Source: a bacterium
GTDB taxonomy: Bacteria; Armatimonadota; UBA5829
Direction of reading: 5' to 3'
DNA length: 64,000 nucleotides
NCBI GenBank assembly: GCA_021371935.1
Contig: JAJFVF010000002.1
Location: 62,001-126,000, forward strand
In this document: in pieces, positions 26,277-34,744 of the stretch
Position numbering within the stretch: position 1 is the stretch's first letter
How the letters are laid out: each line of letters begins with the position of its first letter
Notes under the pieces: generated by a model
Seen by the model: only the letters and a program-made list of their open reading frames with translations
The model's database searches: none
Told to the model about the DNA's origin: nothing
Made by a program: the position numbers and the translations under genes

Positions 26277-27038
26277 TTATTCCGATTTGGCGACAAGCAT
26301 TTGTATAGCCAGATTGGCAGCGGCCAGGCCGAAAATGCCGGTAATGGTCGGCATGCTGCCGAGTGTGTTTCTGGCTCTGCCGCGTTCTATGATGCGGTCG
26401 TCATTTATCACCCGTATGGGCGGCGCTATAGGCAGAGGTTTGGGCAGTGGCTCATCAGAAAAGACACATGGAAAGTCAATCGGCACTCCCCGCCTCCTTA
26501 AACGCTGCCGGACAGTGCGTCCAAGTGGACAGTGATGCACATTTTCGAGGGTATCCGTGCGTATCATGGTTGGATCTGACCTCAGCGCTGCCCCAAGACA
26601 CGAGATAAGCGGAATTTCACGACTTCGCAATGTCGATATCAGCTCGACTTTCGGGTTCAGCGCGTCTATTGCGTCGATCACGAGGTCTGGTGATTCGCCT
26701 ATCAGGTTAAGCACCGTGTTGCCGTCCAGAAAATCGCAGACAGCTTCAACTTGGCATTCCGGGTTAATATCCAGCACACGTTCACGCGCGACCTCACACT
26801 TGCTGCGTCCCAGCGTGGATGTGAGGGCAAGCAGTTGGCGATTGACATTGCTTATGGCAATTTTGTCGAAATCCACGAGCCTGAGCCTGCCCACTCCGGC
26901 ACGGGCGAGACCCTCTACGGCATAACCACCGACAGCCCCCAGCCCTACCACGGTCACGGACGAGTCTCTAAGCCGGGTGCAGGCATCGGCTCCAAGCATT
27001 AGTTCTATTCTTGTAAAGCGTTCATTCGGCTGTGTCAT
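26277..27038 (-). CDS. tcdA: tRNA threonylcarbamoyladenosine dehydratase (TcdA/ThiF-MoeB family)
   Basis: 253 residues, E1-like fold. Nucleotide motif VVGLGAVGGYAVEGLARAGVG, then LRLVDFDKIAISNVNRQ (catalytic Arg/Asn region), DAIDALNPKVELI and GAALRSDPTMIR as in TcdA (YgdL), which converts t6A37 to cyclic ct6A in tRNAs. The sequence lacks a ubiquitin-like partner gene nearby, favouring TcdA over MoeB or ThiF. Its start overlaps the tatD end by 17 nt. Confidence 0.85.
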   Translation of the reverse strand: MTQPNERFTRIELMLGADACTRLRDSSVTVVGLGAVGGYAVEGLARAGVGRLRLVDFDKIAISNVNRQLLALTSTLGRSKCEVARERVLDINPECQVEAVCDFLDGNTVLNLIGESPDLVIDAIDALNPKVELISTLRSREIPLISCLGAALRSDPTMIRTDTLENVHHCPLGRTVRQRLRRRGVPIDFPCVFSDEPLPKPLPIAPPIRVINDDRIIERGRARNTLGSMPTITGIFGLAAANLAIQMLVAKSE

Positions 27039-27843
27039 TATCTAGTAAGTCACCAAAAAAATCACAGGCATTGTTCCACAACATTTCTCTGAGCGCATCG
27101 GGGCTCTCACCGAGCAGACTGGCTATCCCGTCCGTTATGGCAGCGAGATTCGCCGGGTGGTTCATCTCGCCGCTTGTGCCTGTAATCCTTTCAAGGCGGA
27201 ATGGTTCCGGCGGGATCATATTGGGCGCGTCAGTCTCCACAAGCAGACGGTCCGGCGGCACAGATAGCAGTGCAGCGCGAGCGCGTTTGAAGTTGTCATT
27301 CAACACGGTTGCCGAGAATGAGAAGTAGGCTCCCATATCCGCCAGAGCTTTGATCATATCGACCGATCCGCCAAAGGCATGCACCACCATTTTAGGCAGA
27401 TGATGCGTGCTCCGAAGAACGTCCATCATCCATCCCCAACTCCTGACACAGTGGACCATTGCAGGTCGGCAGTATCTATATGCAAGGTCAAGCTGCGCTC
27501 GAAAAGCCTCTTCCTGAGCATCTTTATCCAGCAGGTCGGCGCACCGGTCAAGCCCCATCTCGCCAACGCCGCACTCGTTATTCTTAATCAGTTCCTCCAG
27601 TTTGATAAGCCACTGGCCGGACCTGCGCATCACAAACCATGGGTGCAGCCCGAAACAGGGGATTACACCCGGGCAATCGCTGGCTGCCTTGAGCACGGCT
27701 GACCAGTCAGACTCCGACGTGGCATTACAGACCATATGGCTGACACCGTGCGCGGCGGCTTTACCCACAAGTGCGGCGATGTCGGTGCCGGGGTCGAAAT
27801 CAGTCAGATGGATGTGAGAATCAACGAGCCCTGAAGTGTTCAT
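27022..27843 (-). CDS. tatD: TatD-family metal-dependent hydrolase
   Basis: 273 residues, amidohydrolase-like barrel. Metal motif DSHIHLTDF at the N-terminus (His10, His12), GEMGLDRC (Glu), MVHCVRSWGWMMD (His), VVHAFGG (His) and LLVETDAPNMIPPE (Asp). TatD proteins are 3'-5' DNA/RNA exonucleases or D-aminoacyl-hydrolase-like enzymes. Translationally coupled to tcdA. Confidence 0.9.
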   Translation of the reverse strand: MNTSGLVDSHIHLTDFDPGTDIAALVGKAAAHGVSHMVCNATSESDWSAVLKAASDCPGVIPCFGLHPWFVMRRSGQWLIKLEELIKNNECGVGEMGLDRCADLLDKDAQEEAFRAQLDLAYRYCRPAMVHCVRSWGWMMDVLRSTHHLPKMVVHAFGGSVDMIKALADMGAYFSFSATVLNDNFKRARAALLSVPPDRLLVETDAPNMIPPEPFRLERITGTSGEMNHPANLAAITDGIASLLGESPDALREMLWNNACDFFGDLLDNDTAE

Positions 27844-27885
27844 GTCAAATCAAGTATAAAACGAGCAGTTGTGAAAGACAAGCCG

Positions 27886-28680
27886 TCAGTCACGCGGAAC
27901 CTGTTTTTCTATATTTTTTGTGAAATAAGATTCGTATGCGCCTTTGTCTACATACCACTCATACATCTCGGAATATGTGGAGTATTTGCGTATGGTCCAG
28001 AGGCCGGGTCTGCGCGCAATCACATGGCCGTCGCAGTATAAATAGTTGTTATAGCGGCCATGCCAGGGGCGGTCGGACTTTGTGGACCAAGGGGTTTTTT
28101 CCGCATAACCGCTCACGTAATACCAGTTGGCGCAGCGATATATGTAGTCCAGATTGATGTTCGCATCGTTGGCTAAGTATCTGCCTTCATAGAGTAGAAC
28201 GGTCCTGGTGGGACGCATGATTTTGCATGTATCCACTCCCTTTACAATTTTGGTGCAGTCATTGACGCCGTCGTTGTATTCCACATCCGCAGGGGTGCGC
28301 AGATATGAGTTCATGGAGTAACTGCGTGGAGAAAAACTGCCGTTCCAGTCGTCCACCATCGGGCAGCACCATACCGATTTGACTCCACGCTGCGGCAGAT
28401 ATCTCTGCAGGCCGCCATTGCCTGTTTGTGCCCAGTAAGAGATGTTGCCGTATTTGCCGCCCGGGCATGGCCAGTAACCGCTCCAGTCCTGAGAATAAGC
28501 CATGAATGCTCCCGCAAACTGCCTCAGATTGCTTGCGCATTGCGTACGGAAGGCAATTTTTTTGGCCTGTGAAAAGAGGGGGAATAGAACCTGTGCAAGA
28601 ATTGCCAACACTGCGCATACAAGCAGTAGTTCAACAATAGAAAATCCTGACCATTTAACGTCATCTTTGAGCCGGGGCAT
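27886..28680 (-). CDS. Prepilin-type N-terminal cleavage/methylation protein, DUF1559-like
   Basis: 264 residues. A short leader (MPRLKDDVKWSG) precedes the cleavage site before FSIVELLLVCAVLAILAQVLFP, a single pilin helix. The C-terminal part carries the H-x9-DG-like signature (RPWHGRYNNYLYCDGHVIARRPG) and several Trp/Tyr-rich turns. It resembles the prepilin at 17897 in architecture but not in regulation. Weak SD. Isolated gene; likely a secreted or surface pseudopilin of unknown role. Confidence 0.85.
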   Translation of the reverse strand: MPRLKDDVKWSGFSIVELLLVCAVLAILAQVLFPLFSQAKKIAFRTQCASNLRQFAGAFMAYSQDWSGYWPCPGGKYGNISYWAQTGNGGLQRYLPQRGVKSVWCCPMVDDWNGSFSPRSYSMNSYLRTPADVEYNDGVNDCTKIVKGVDTCKIMRPTRTVLLYEGRYLANDANINLDYIYRCANWYYVSGYAEKTPWSTKSDRPWHGRYNNYLYCDGHVIARRPGLWTIRKYSTYSEMYEWYVDKGAYESYFTKNIEKQVPRD

Positions 28681-28903
28681 CGTGCACTCTCAAGGCGGAA
28701 TGATGAACTTCGCTGTCATTATATGTCAACTCGGTATTAGTGTCAATAACTGACAGTAAGCCCAGTGTCATATTTTTATGCGGCTTCAAGCTTTTGTCTG
28801 ATGCAACATGCTTCGTCTCACACATTTTATTGGGTGATGCCACTTGAGCTAAACTCAAGAATGCGATATCCTATTAGTGATGACTTTCAGGTGAGGGAGA
28901 CTT

Positions 28904-29665
28904 GTGGTGAATATTGCACAAACCCAGGAAAACCACTATAACATAACTCTCCCGGCGTTCGAGGGACCCCTCGATCTGCTGCTGCACCTGATCCGCGAGA
29001 ACCAGATCGACATCTACGACATTCCAATTGCAAAGGTATGCGAGCAATATCTGGCGTATTTATCCCTAATGGAGTCGCTCGATCTTGAACTGGCGGGCGA
29101 ATGGCTCGTAATGGCGGCCACTCTGCTTGAGATCAAGTCCAGGATGCTGCTGCCGGAGGATCCGAAAGATGCCTCCGAGCTTGAAGAGGAACAGATTGAC
29201 CCGAGGCTTGAACTTGTCGAGCGGCTGATTGAATATGAACGGTTTAAGAGTGCTGCTGAAATTTTTAAGGAGCGCGAAGAGCAGCGTGCAAGGGTGTTTG
29301 TGAGAGGAGCTACCGAGCTTCCGTTTGATCTCAAACCCACATTCGATCTGGAGAACATCACGGCTGTTGATCTGCTTTCGGTCTTGCAGCGCATACTTGC
29401 TGATGTCGGTGAGGAAGAGGTCACAAGCATCCAAAAGCGCAAAATCACTGTACGTATGCGCATGCGCGAGATTCAGCGCAAACTGATCGAGGCCGCAGGT
29501 CAGCTCAAGTTTGAAGAGCTGTTTGACGACTCGATAAACCGTATTGAAGTGGTAATCACATTTCTTGCGCTGCTGGAGCTATTGAAATCACATATTGTAA
29601 AAGTAAAGCAGAAATCTGCTTTTTTGCCTATTGAGATCACTGCGATGGAGTCAAATGGACGATAG
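28904..29665 (+). CDS. scpA: Segregation and condensation protein A
   Basis: 253 residues, kleisin subunit of the SMC-ScpAB condensin. N-terminal block ITLPAFEGPLDLLLHLIREN is cut to FEGPLDLLLHLIRENQIDIY, then AGEWLVMAATLLEIKSRMLLP. The C-terminal winged helix (VVITFLALLELLKSHIVKVKQ) contacts the SMC head. GTG start (28904 or 28907) behind GAGGGAG. Overlaps scpB by 11 nt. Confidence 0.95.
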   Translation: MVNIAQTQENHYNITLPAFEGPLDLLLHLIRENQIDIYDIPIAKVCEQYLAYLSLMESLDLELAGEWLVMAATLLEIKSRMLLPEDPKDASELEEEQIDPRLELVERLIEYERFKSAAEIFKEREEQRARVFVRGATELPFDLKPTFDLENITAVDLLSVLQRILADVGEEEVTSIQKRKITVRMRMREIQRKLIEAAGQLKFEELFDDSINRIEVVITFLALLELLKSHIVKVKQKSAFLPIEITAMESNGR

Positions 29666-30542
29666 AGACACAACACTTGAAGAGCTTGAATCCGAGATCG
29701 GAGAAGTCGTATCGGCTCAGCCGGCAGCAGAGGTGACTGTCGCCGAGCTGTCCGATGCCGTAACTGGTGTCGCGTTGGTCCAAGATAACGAGCAGCCGAA
29801 GAAGGGGCGCGGCCTGGCTGCGCTATTTTCGCGAAGGCCGTCCAAAAAACGTGAAGAGCCTGAGCAGACTCAAGCAGATATCGACTCAGCCGCCGCTCTT
29901 ATCGACGGTGACTCCAGCCAATGCGAATCGACCGAAGCAGAAGACATCCCACTTCACAAAAACGGCAGGCTCAAGGGTGTAATTGAGTGCATGCTCTTTG
30001 TCGCCAATGAGCCTCTGGGCGCAAAGCAGTTGGCCGGCGCGCTCGAATTGGAAGAGTCCAAGGTCGAAGAAGCTGTCAGGTTGCTCGAATCGGACCTTGA
30101 GGATCGCGGGCTCCAACTTATGAGAGTCGCTGGCGGCTATCAGCTCTGCACCAAACCCGAGTATGCCGACTACTGCGCACTGATCCTTCAGCCCGCCAAG
30201 CGAAAGCTCTCCAAAGCTGCGCTTGAGACCCTTGCGGTTGTGGCGTACCGGCAGCCGTGCACTATGCCCGAGATCGAAGCGGTGCGTGGAGTTGCGGTCG
30301 ATGGGGTAATAAAAACATTGACGGAGCGTGGCCTGGTCAAGGAAGCAGGACGCAAACAGACTCCCGGCAGGCCGATATTATATGCGACCACGCCTGAGTT
30401 TTTGGAATATTTCGGGCTAAATGACATATCCGAACTGCCGGATATAGATATGCTTGCAGTCGAAGAAGTGAAGTCCCTGGAGGCTCAGAGAGACCTCTTC
30501 AACCAGGACACTTCTGATGCAGGTGATGACAACAACGCATAA
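29655..30542 (+). CDS. scpB: Segregation and condensation protein B with long N-terminal extension
   Basis: 295 residues from ATG 29655 (GGAG upstream, inside scpA). The conserved double winged-helix ScpB core begins only near residue 108 (LKGVIECMLFVANEPLGAKQ) and runs through ALETLAVVAYRQPCTMPEIE and GRPILYATTPEFLEYFGL. The preceding 107 residues are low-complexity: acidic, then a basic patch (KKGRGLAALFSRRPSKKREE), then acidic. Typical ScpB is about 190 residues. It dimerises and binds ScpA/SMC for chromosome segregation. Confidence 0.93.
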   Translation: MDDRDTTLEELESEIGEVVSAQPAAEVTVAELSDAVTGVALVQDNEQPKKGRGLAALFSRRPSKKREEPEQTQADIDSAAALIDGDSSQCESTEAEDIPLHKNGRLKGVIECMLFVANEPLGAKQLAGALELEESKVEEAVRLLESDLEDRGLQLMRVAGGYQLCTKPEYADYCALILQPAKRKLSKAALETLAVVAYRQPCTMPEIEAVRGVAVDGVIKTLTERGLVKEAGRKQTPGRPILYATTPEFLEYFGLNDISELPDIDMLAVEEVKSLEAQRDLFNQDTSDAGDDNNA

Positions 30543-30559
30543 CCGTCTATTGGTGATTT

Positions 30560-31882
30560 ATGTTGCATACAGTTCCCATCCGCCGTGTGTGGGCGGTTTT
30601 ATTCATAATAGTATTATCTGTCTGCTCCTCTGTCTTGAACGCGGAAAACAGGACAATTACACTGCATCTCGATGACGGCCGGTCTCAGCACAACGCAAAT
30701 GTTCCGCCGATAAAGTCATCTCTGTCGGCAAAGCCGGCAGTGAATGCTGCCTGCGCAGTGCTTATGGACCCGCAGACCGGGGTCGTGCTCTACTCAAAGA
30801 ATGCGCATCTGCGCAGACCGAATGCAAGCACCACAAAGATGATGACGGCGATCCTGCTGATTGAAAACTGCCAGATGGACGATATCGTGACCGCCAGTAA
30901 AAAGGCCAGTGAAACTCAATTCACCTCAATCCATCTGAAGCCCGGCGAGAAGATCACTGTCCGAGATTTGCTTTACGGCATGATGATCCGCTCGGCCAAC
31001 GATGCGGCGGTTGCGGCAGCCGAGCATATTGCAGGCAGCACGTCCAAGTTTGCTGTGATGATGAACAAAAAGGCCCGTGAGATCGGCTGCAGGGACACTC
31101 ACTTCGTGACACCAAACGGGCTGTACGCCAAAGGGCATTACTCGTCTGCCTACGACCTTTGCCTGATGGCAAGATACGCTATGAAATACCCGATTTTCAA
31201 TGAAGTCGTCAATACTCGCAAATATGTTCTGTCATCGCGGACAATCAACAAAAAGGACATGGTGGTTTTCTGTCGAAGCAGGTTTATGAAAGACTACTAT
31301 GGCGCGGACGGAATTAAGTCCGGCTATATCAAGCAGGCAGGGTACTGCTATGTAGGCAGCGCCACCAGAGACGGCTGGCGTATTGTATCGGCAGTTTTGA
31401 AGAGCAACAACGCAGGACACGACACAGCCGCGATGATGGACTACGCATTTGCAAATTATATGCCTGTGAGCGTCACCAGTTCAAACAGTGTTTGTGGACA
31501 TGCACCTGTCAATGGCGGCACGCAGAAGACTGTCGCACTTCACACGAAAAGTGATTTCAGAGTAATCATTCCCAAAACAGGGGCAGCGGTTACGACTAAG
31601 ATGACTCTGAAGCCTATAGAGGCTCCAGTCAGCCAGGGCGACAGACTCGGAAAAATGGTCGCATATGTCAATGGTCATACTGCGGGAAGCATCGATCTTC
31701 AGACAGTTGGCGATATTCAAATCAGCTTGGCGCGCAGGTTCTGGGGCTTTGCCGGAACGAGTGGATTGATCCTGGCGTGTTTGGTGGTGGGTGGAAAATA
31801 TGGAACAGCGATTGCAAAAAATACTCGCCGCCGCAGGCGTAGGGTCACGGCGTCACTGCGAGACTTTGATCGTTACAGGTAG
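30560..31882 (+). CDS. D-alanyl-D-alanine carboxypeptidase (PBP5/DacF type)
   Basis: 440 residues. Signal/anchor near the N-terminus (VWAVLFIIVLSVCSSVLNA). Serine active-site triad motifs: S90-T-T-K93, S145-A-N147 and K253-S-G255 in GADGIKSGY. A C-terminal beta domain precedes a TM helix (FAGTSGLILACLVVGG) and a very basic tail (KNTRRRRRRVTASL). It trims the terminal D-Ala of peptidoglycan stems in the periplasm. The last 83 nt overlap the pseudouridine synthase gene in another frame. Confidence 0.92.
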   Translation: MLHTVPIRRVWAVLFIIVLSVCSSVLNAENRTITLHLDDGRSQHNANVPPIKSSLSAKPAVNAACAVLMDPQTGVVLYSKNAHLRRPNASTTKMMTAILLIENCQMDDIVTASKKASETQFTSIHLKPGEKITVRDLLYGMMIRSANDAAVAAAEHIAGSTSKFAVMMNKKAREIGCRDTHFVTPNGLYAKGHYSSAYDLCLMARYAMKYPIFNEVVNTRKYVLSSRTINKKDMVVFCRSRFMKDYYGADGIKSGYIKQAGYCYVGSATRDGWRIVSAVLKSNNAGHDTAAMMDYAFANYMPVSVTSSNSVCGHAPVNGGTQKTVALHTKSDFRVIIPKTGAAVTTKMTLKPIEAPVSQGDRLGKMVAYVNGHTAGSIDLQTVGDIQISLARRFWGFAGTSGLILACLVVGGKYGTAIAKNTRRRRRRVTASLRDFDRYR

Positions 31883-32531
31883 AGTCTCGGTAAACGGCAG
31901 AGTCATTGACCGACTTGGAGCAAAAGCCGATCCTGATAAAGACAAGATAAGCCTCGACGGCAATCTTATTGATCCCAGTCAAGAAAAGCTCTATATCCTG
32001 CTTAATAAGCCGGTCGGTTACACAAGCACGCGGTTTGATAAGTTCGCAAAAAACACTGTGGTCGAACTTGTCAGCGCAATAGATGCATATCTGTATCCCG
32101 TCGGCAGGCTCGATGTCGATACATCCGGACTGATGATCCTCACAAACGACGGCGATTTCGCTCACCTTATGACGCATCCGTCGCATGAGGTCGATAAAGT
32201 ATATGTTGCCGAGGTCAGGGGCAAAGTGACACCCGATGAACTCAGGCAATTGAGGACTGGCATTGATCTTGAAGACGGCAGGACTGCTCCTGCAAAGGCT
32301 GTGCTCATCTCGCACTCACAAAAAACAAATACCAGCACTGTGGAGATCACTATTCACGAGGGCAGAAAACGGCAGGTCAGACGTATGCTGGCGGCAGTCG
32401 GCCACAAAGTAACCAAGCTGGCACGTGTCCGGCTCGGTTCACTCGACCTGAAGGGCTTGCGCGAAGGCCAATACAGATTTCTGACGAAGAGGGAAGTATC
32501 CGACCTGACTAAACTAGCCACACCAAAGTAA
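31800..32531 (+). CDS. Pseudouridine synthase, RsuA/RluB family
   Basis: 243 residues from ATG 31800 (a GTG at 31791 is an alternative). N-terminal S4 RNA-binding domain (RLQKILAAAGVGSRRHCETLI), then the synthase core with catalytic Asp105 in VGRLDVDTSGLMILTNDG, and EGRKRQVRRMLAAVGH. It modifies 23S (RluB-like) or 16S rRNA; RluB is likelier by neighbourhood, as scpAB-rluB is a widespread order. The start lies 83 nt inside the carboxypeptidase gene, behind GGTGG. Confidence 0.9.
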   Translation: MEQRLQKILAAAGVGSRRHCETLIVTGRVSVNGRVIDRLGAKADPDKDKISLDGNLIDPSQEKLYILLNKPVGYTSTRFDKFAKNTVVELVSAIDAYLYPVGRLDVDTSGLMILTNDGDFAHLMTHPSHEVDKVYVAEVRGKVTPDELRQLRTGIDLEDGRTAPAKAVLISHSQKTNTSTVEITIHEGRKRQVRRMLAAVGHKVTKLARVRLGSLDLKGLREGQYRFLTKREVSDLTKLATPK

Positions 32532-32544
32532 GGGGATATCAGCA

Positions 32545-33411
32545 TTGAAATTACGCTTGGTCATTGTAACCTTAGTCTGCATACTTGCTCTATCGACAGC
32601 CGCAAATGCCAATTACCCGATGAAGGTGAAAGATGCCAGGGGCAAGGTCGTTACCATTAAAGCAAAGCCCATGCGCATTGTATCAATCGCGCCCAGCAAT
32701 ACCGAGATTCTCTATGCATTGGGGCTTGAGAAACGAGTGGTCGGAGTAACTAAGTACTGCAATTATCCTCCCAAAGCCGCAAAAAAGAAAATAGTTGGTG
32801 ATATGAACATCAGCGCCGAGACTGTGCTGGCCCTAAAGCCAGATCTGGTGATAGCGCACTCATATATCAATGCCGGTGTGATCACACGGCTTGAAAAGCT
32901 CGGCCTCAAGGTTTTTGCAGTTGACCCCAAAACACTTAACCAAGTAATGCGAGATATCCGCACGATAGGCAAGATTACCGGTCGTCCGAAAACAGCCGAG
33001 TCGGTTGTTGCAAAAATGAAACGCAAGATTGCGCAAGTCAAATCCAGCCGAGCGAAGCAGAAACCGGAAAATGTGCTGGTAGTAATCCAGGCAAACCCAC
33101 TTTGGGCAGCCGGACCAAAGACCTTCGTAGATGAGATGATAGGACTTGCACATGCAAAGAACATATCGCATGACGGGCGCCCTGGGTTTGTAACGTTTTC
33201 AAAAGAGCTTGCCATCTCACGCAACCCTGATGTAATAATCACGGGCCAAAAGCAGGACGTACATTACTTCCTCACAGACCCTGCGTGGAAGCAGACCTCA
33301 GCGGCAAAGCATGGGCGTGTATTTGTAATCGACAACGATCTATTGGTGCGGCCAGGTCCAAGGCTGGCGGATGGACTTAGTAAGCTGGCTATTGCGTTAA
33401 GCCATAAATAG
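32545..33411 (+). CDS. BtuF/FecB-like periplasmic binding protein
   Basis: 288 residues from TTG 32545 (AAGGGGA about 8 nt upstream). Signal peptide VTLVCILALSTAANA. Class III binding-protein fold with KPMRIVSIAPSNTEILYALG, VVGVTKYCNYPP, LKPDLVIAHSY and GKITGRP, as in BtuF (vitamin B12), FecB or heme/siderophore binding proteins. No permease (BtuC) or ATPase (BtuD) is adjacent, so it is an orphan component. Corrinoid or Fe-chelate as ligand cannot be separated from sequence. A bidirectional terminator follows. Confidence 0.82.
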   Translation: MKLRLVIVTLVCILALSTAANANYPMKVKDARGKVVTIKAKPMRIVSIAPSNTEILYALGLEKRVVGVTKYCNYPPKAAKKKIVGDMNISAETVLALKPDLVIAHSYINAGVITRLEKLGLKVFAVDPKTLNQVMRDIRTIGKITGRPKTAESVVAKMKRKIAQVKSSRAKQKPENVLVVIQANPLWAAGPKTFVDEMIGLAHAKNISHDGRPGFVTFSKELAISRNPDVIITGQKQDVHYFLTDPAWKQTSAAKHGRVFVIDNDLLVRPGPRLADGLSKLAIALSHK

Positions 33412-33415
33412 ATAA

Positions 33416-33536
<121 letters not shown>

Positions 33537-33579
33537 ATATTGAAATCCCAGATCAATGACGCTATTTATGTCGTGGTAA

Positions 33580-33608
33580 ATTATACCGCATTTGTGGGAA
33601 TGTGTCAT
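33580..33608 (-). promoter_or_regulatory. Promoter of tRNA-Ser
   Basis: On the minus strand ATGACA (plus 33603-33608), exact 17-bp spacer, TATAAT (plus 33580-33585), 43 nt before the tRNA 5' end. The -35 shares three bases with the left target duplication of the mobile element. Confidence 0.75.
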
Positions 33609-33631
33609 CTTTAGGTAGTGGGTCAGTTTGA
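33606..33631. repeat. Left target duplication and terminal inverted repeat
   Basis: CATCTTTA (33606-33613) is followed by GGTAGTGGGTCAGTTTGA (33614-33631), an exact inverted match to 37259-37276. The transposase stop codon (33623-33625) lies inside this repeat. Confidence 0.95.
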
Positions 33632-34465
33632 TTTCTCTTTATTTTCGAGCAAGCTAACTATATCCTGAATAGTCCAAGGATATTTAGCAAGTCCCGCCGC
33701 CATTGCGGGAGTTTTCTTCAACGTTTGATGCACTCGACAGAAGTTGTAGTGCATGAAATGCAACGCAACGGCAGCTTCAAGGTTCTCGACTTTCTTAGAG
33801 AATCCATTAGTTAAGCGGGTAAACCTCCGCATAGACATCCGCATTGTAAGATTCTGACGCTCAACAAACGATGTGGAAACATCTTTCTTGTAAGGCATTC
33901 CTTGGATGGTAAGTTTCTTTGTCCCGGTGCATTCTGCAGGGCTATATCGAGCTTCACCAGGCCGCTCATTGCCATACATCTTTACGAGCATAGCATAGTC
34001 AACATCCCCGCCAAAGCTATTCTCTATAGCGTCCAGATAGAGTTTCAAGCCGTCCGTGGTCAATTGAACGCGGTTAGCAAGCCTTCCCGCAAGGTCTTCA
34101 ATGAACGCACTAGCACACTCAGCATCACGAAGACCAACAAGCCAAGTAGGAATGAGTTTGGTATCAGCGTCTATTGCCGTCCAAGTCCATACATCACCAT
34201 AGCCAAACTCGCCTTTGTGTTCGTCAGGAACATTCTTTTGCTTGGAATAACAGAATGCCCATACCTCATCACACTGAAGACGCTTACAAGGGAGATTTCG
34301 CATAACTTCATCTTGATATTGACCACAGACTTCGCCAAGATCAACCAGGAGTTTGACAACTGTATTCTTGGCTACGCCAGTCATGCGGACGGTAGAACGT
34401 ATTGAGTTACCTTCTACCAATGCGGCTACTACTTGGATTCTTTGTTGTGTGTTGAGCTTGTTCAT
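33623..34465 (-). CDS. IS1-like DDE transposase
   Basis: 280 residues. An N-terminal HTH (SIRSTVRMTGVAKNTVVKLL) is followed by a DDE core: Asp66 in RLQCDEVWAF, Asp138 in QLTTDGLKLY, Glu202 in STSFVERQNLTMRMSMRRF. The C-terminal FMHYNFCRVHQTLKKTPAMA is typical of one IS1-related lineage often labelled simply DDE transposase. The gene is intact. Its stop lies in the left TIR. The start sits 6 nt after a TATAAT box, so the mRNA is probably leaderless. Confidence 0.9.
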   Translation of the reverse strand: MNKLNTQQRIQVVAALVEGNSIRSTVRMTGVAKNTVVKLLVDLGEVCGQYQDEVMRNLPCKRLQCDEVWAFCYSKQKNVPDEHKGEFGYGDVWTWTAIDADTKLIPTWLVGLRDAECASAFIEDLAGRLANRVQLTTDGLKLYLDAIENSFGGDVDYAMLVKMYGNERPGEARYSPAECTGTKKLTIQGMPYKKDVSTSFVERQNLTMRMSMRRFTRLTNGFSKKVENLEAAVALHFMHYNFCRVHQTLKKTPAMAAGLAKYPWTIQDIVSLLENKEKSN

Positions 34466-34471
34466 ACTGAC

Positions 34472-34500
34472 ATTATACTTGACCGCTTAAGCTTAGTCAA
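34472..34500 (-). promoter_or_regulatory. Transposase promoter, probably giving a leaderless mRNA
   Basis: On the minus strand TTGACT (plus 34495-34500), 17-bp spacer containing the palindrome GCTTAAGC-like core, TATAAT (plus 34472-34477), then 6 nt to ATG 34465. The transcription start would fall on or next to the A of the ATG. Confidence 0.7.
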
Positions 34501-34552
34501 GCATTCTAGTCAGTTTAATAGAAAATATTTGAGAAAAGAAATGAAGTAGTAA

Positions 34553-34744
34553 TTATTCTGCTGATCTCCAAACAGCTTTTACCTGGGAGTCACGCTCAGG
34601 GTAGGTTCCAAGAGGACTCCTGACGGCACCACGCATTAAATCAGTGATGTCAGTTAAAAGATCATCATACAAGCGGGTATTGTTAGATGTTTTTGCTTCA
34701 TCCTTTATTGTCTGTGTTTGCTTCTTCCGCCGTGTCTGATCCAT
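34553..34744 (-). CDS. Small passenger protein, 63 residues
   Basis: ATG 34744 lies inside the end of the SDH-fold protease gene (47-nt overlap), suggesting translational coupling. The product is basic at the N-terminus (MDQTRRKKQTQTIKDEAK), then has an amphipathic helix (LYDDLLTDITDLMRG) and ends WRSAE. No family recognised. The overlap and conserved strand make it likelier to be real than chance; it may be a partner or regulator of the protease. Confidence 0.5.
   Translation of the reverse strand: MDQTRRKKQTQTIKDEAKTSNNTRLYDDLLTDITDLMRGAVRSPLGTYPERDSQVKAVWRSAE

Noticed and set aside
34507-34516. GTCAGTTTAA resembling the inner part of the transposon TIR
   Set aside because: Only about 9 bases match and it is in direct, not inverted, orientation relative to the left TIR, so it does not define a shorter IS within the element.
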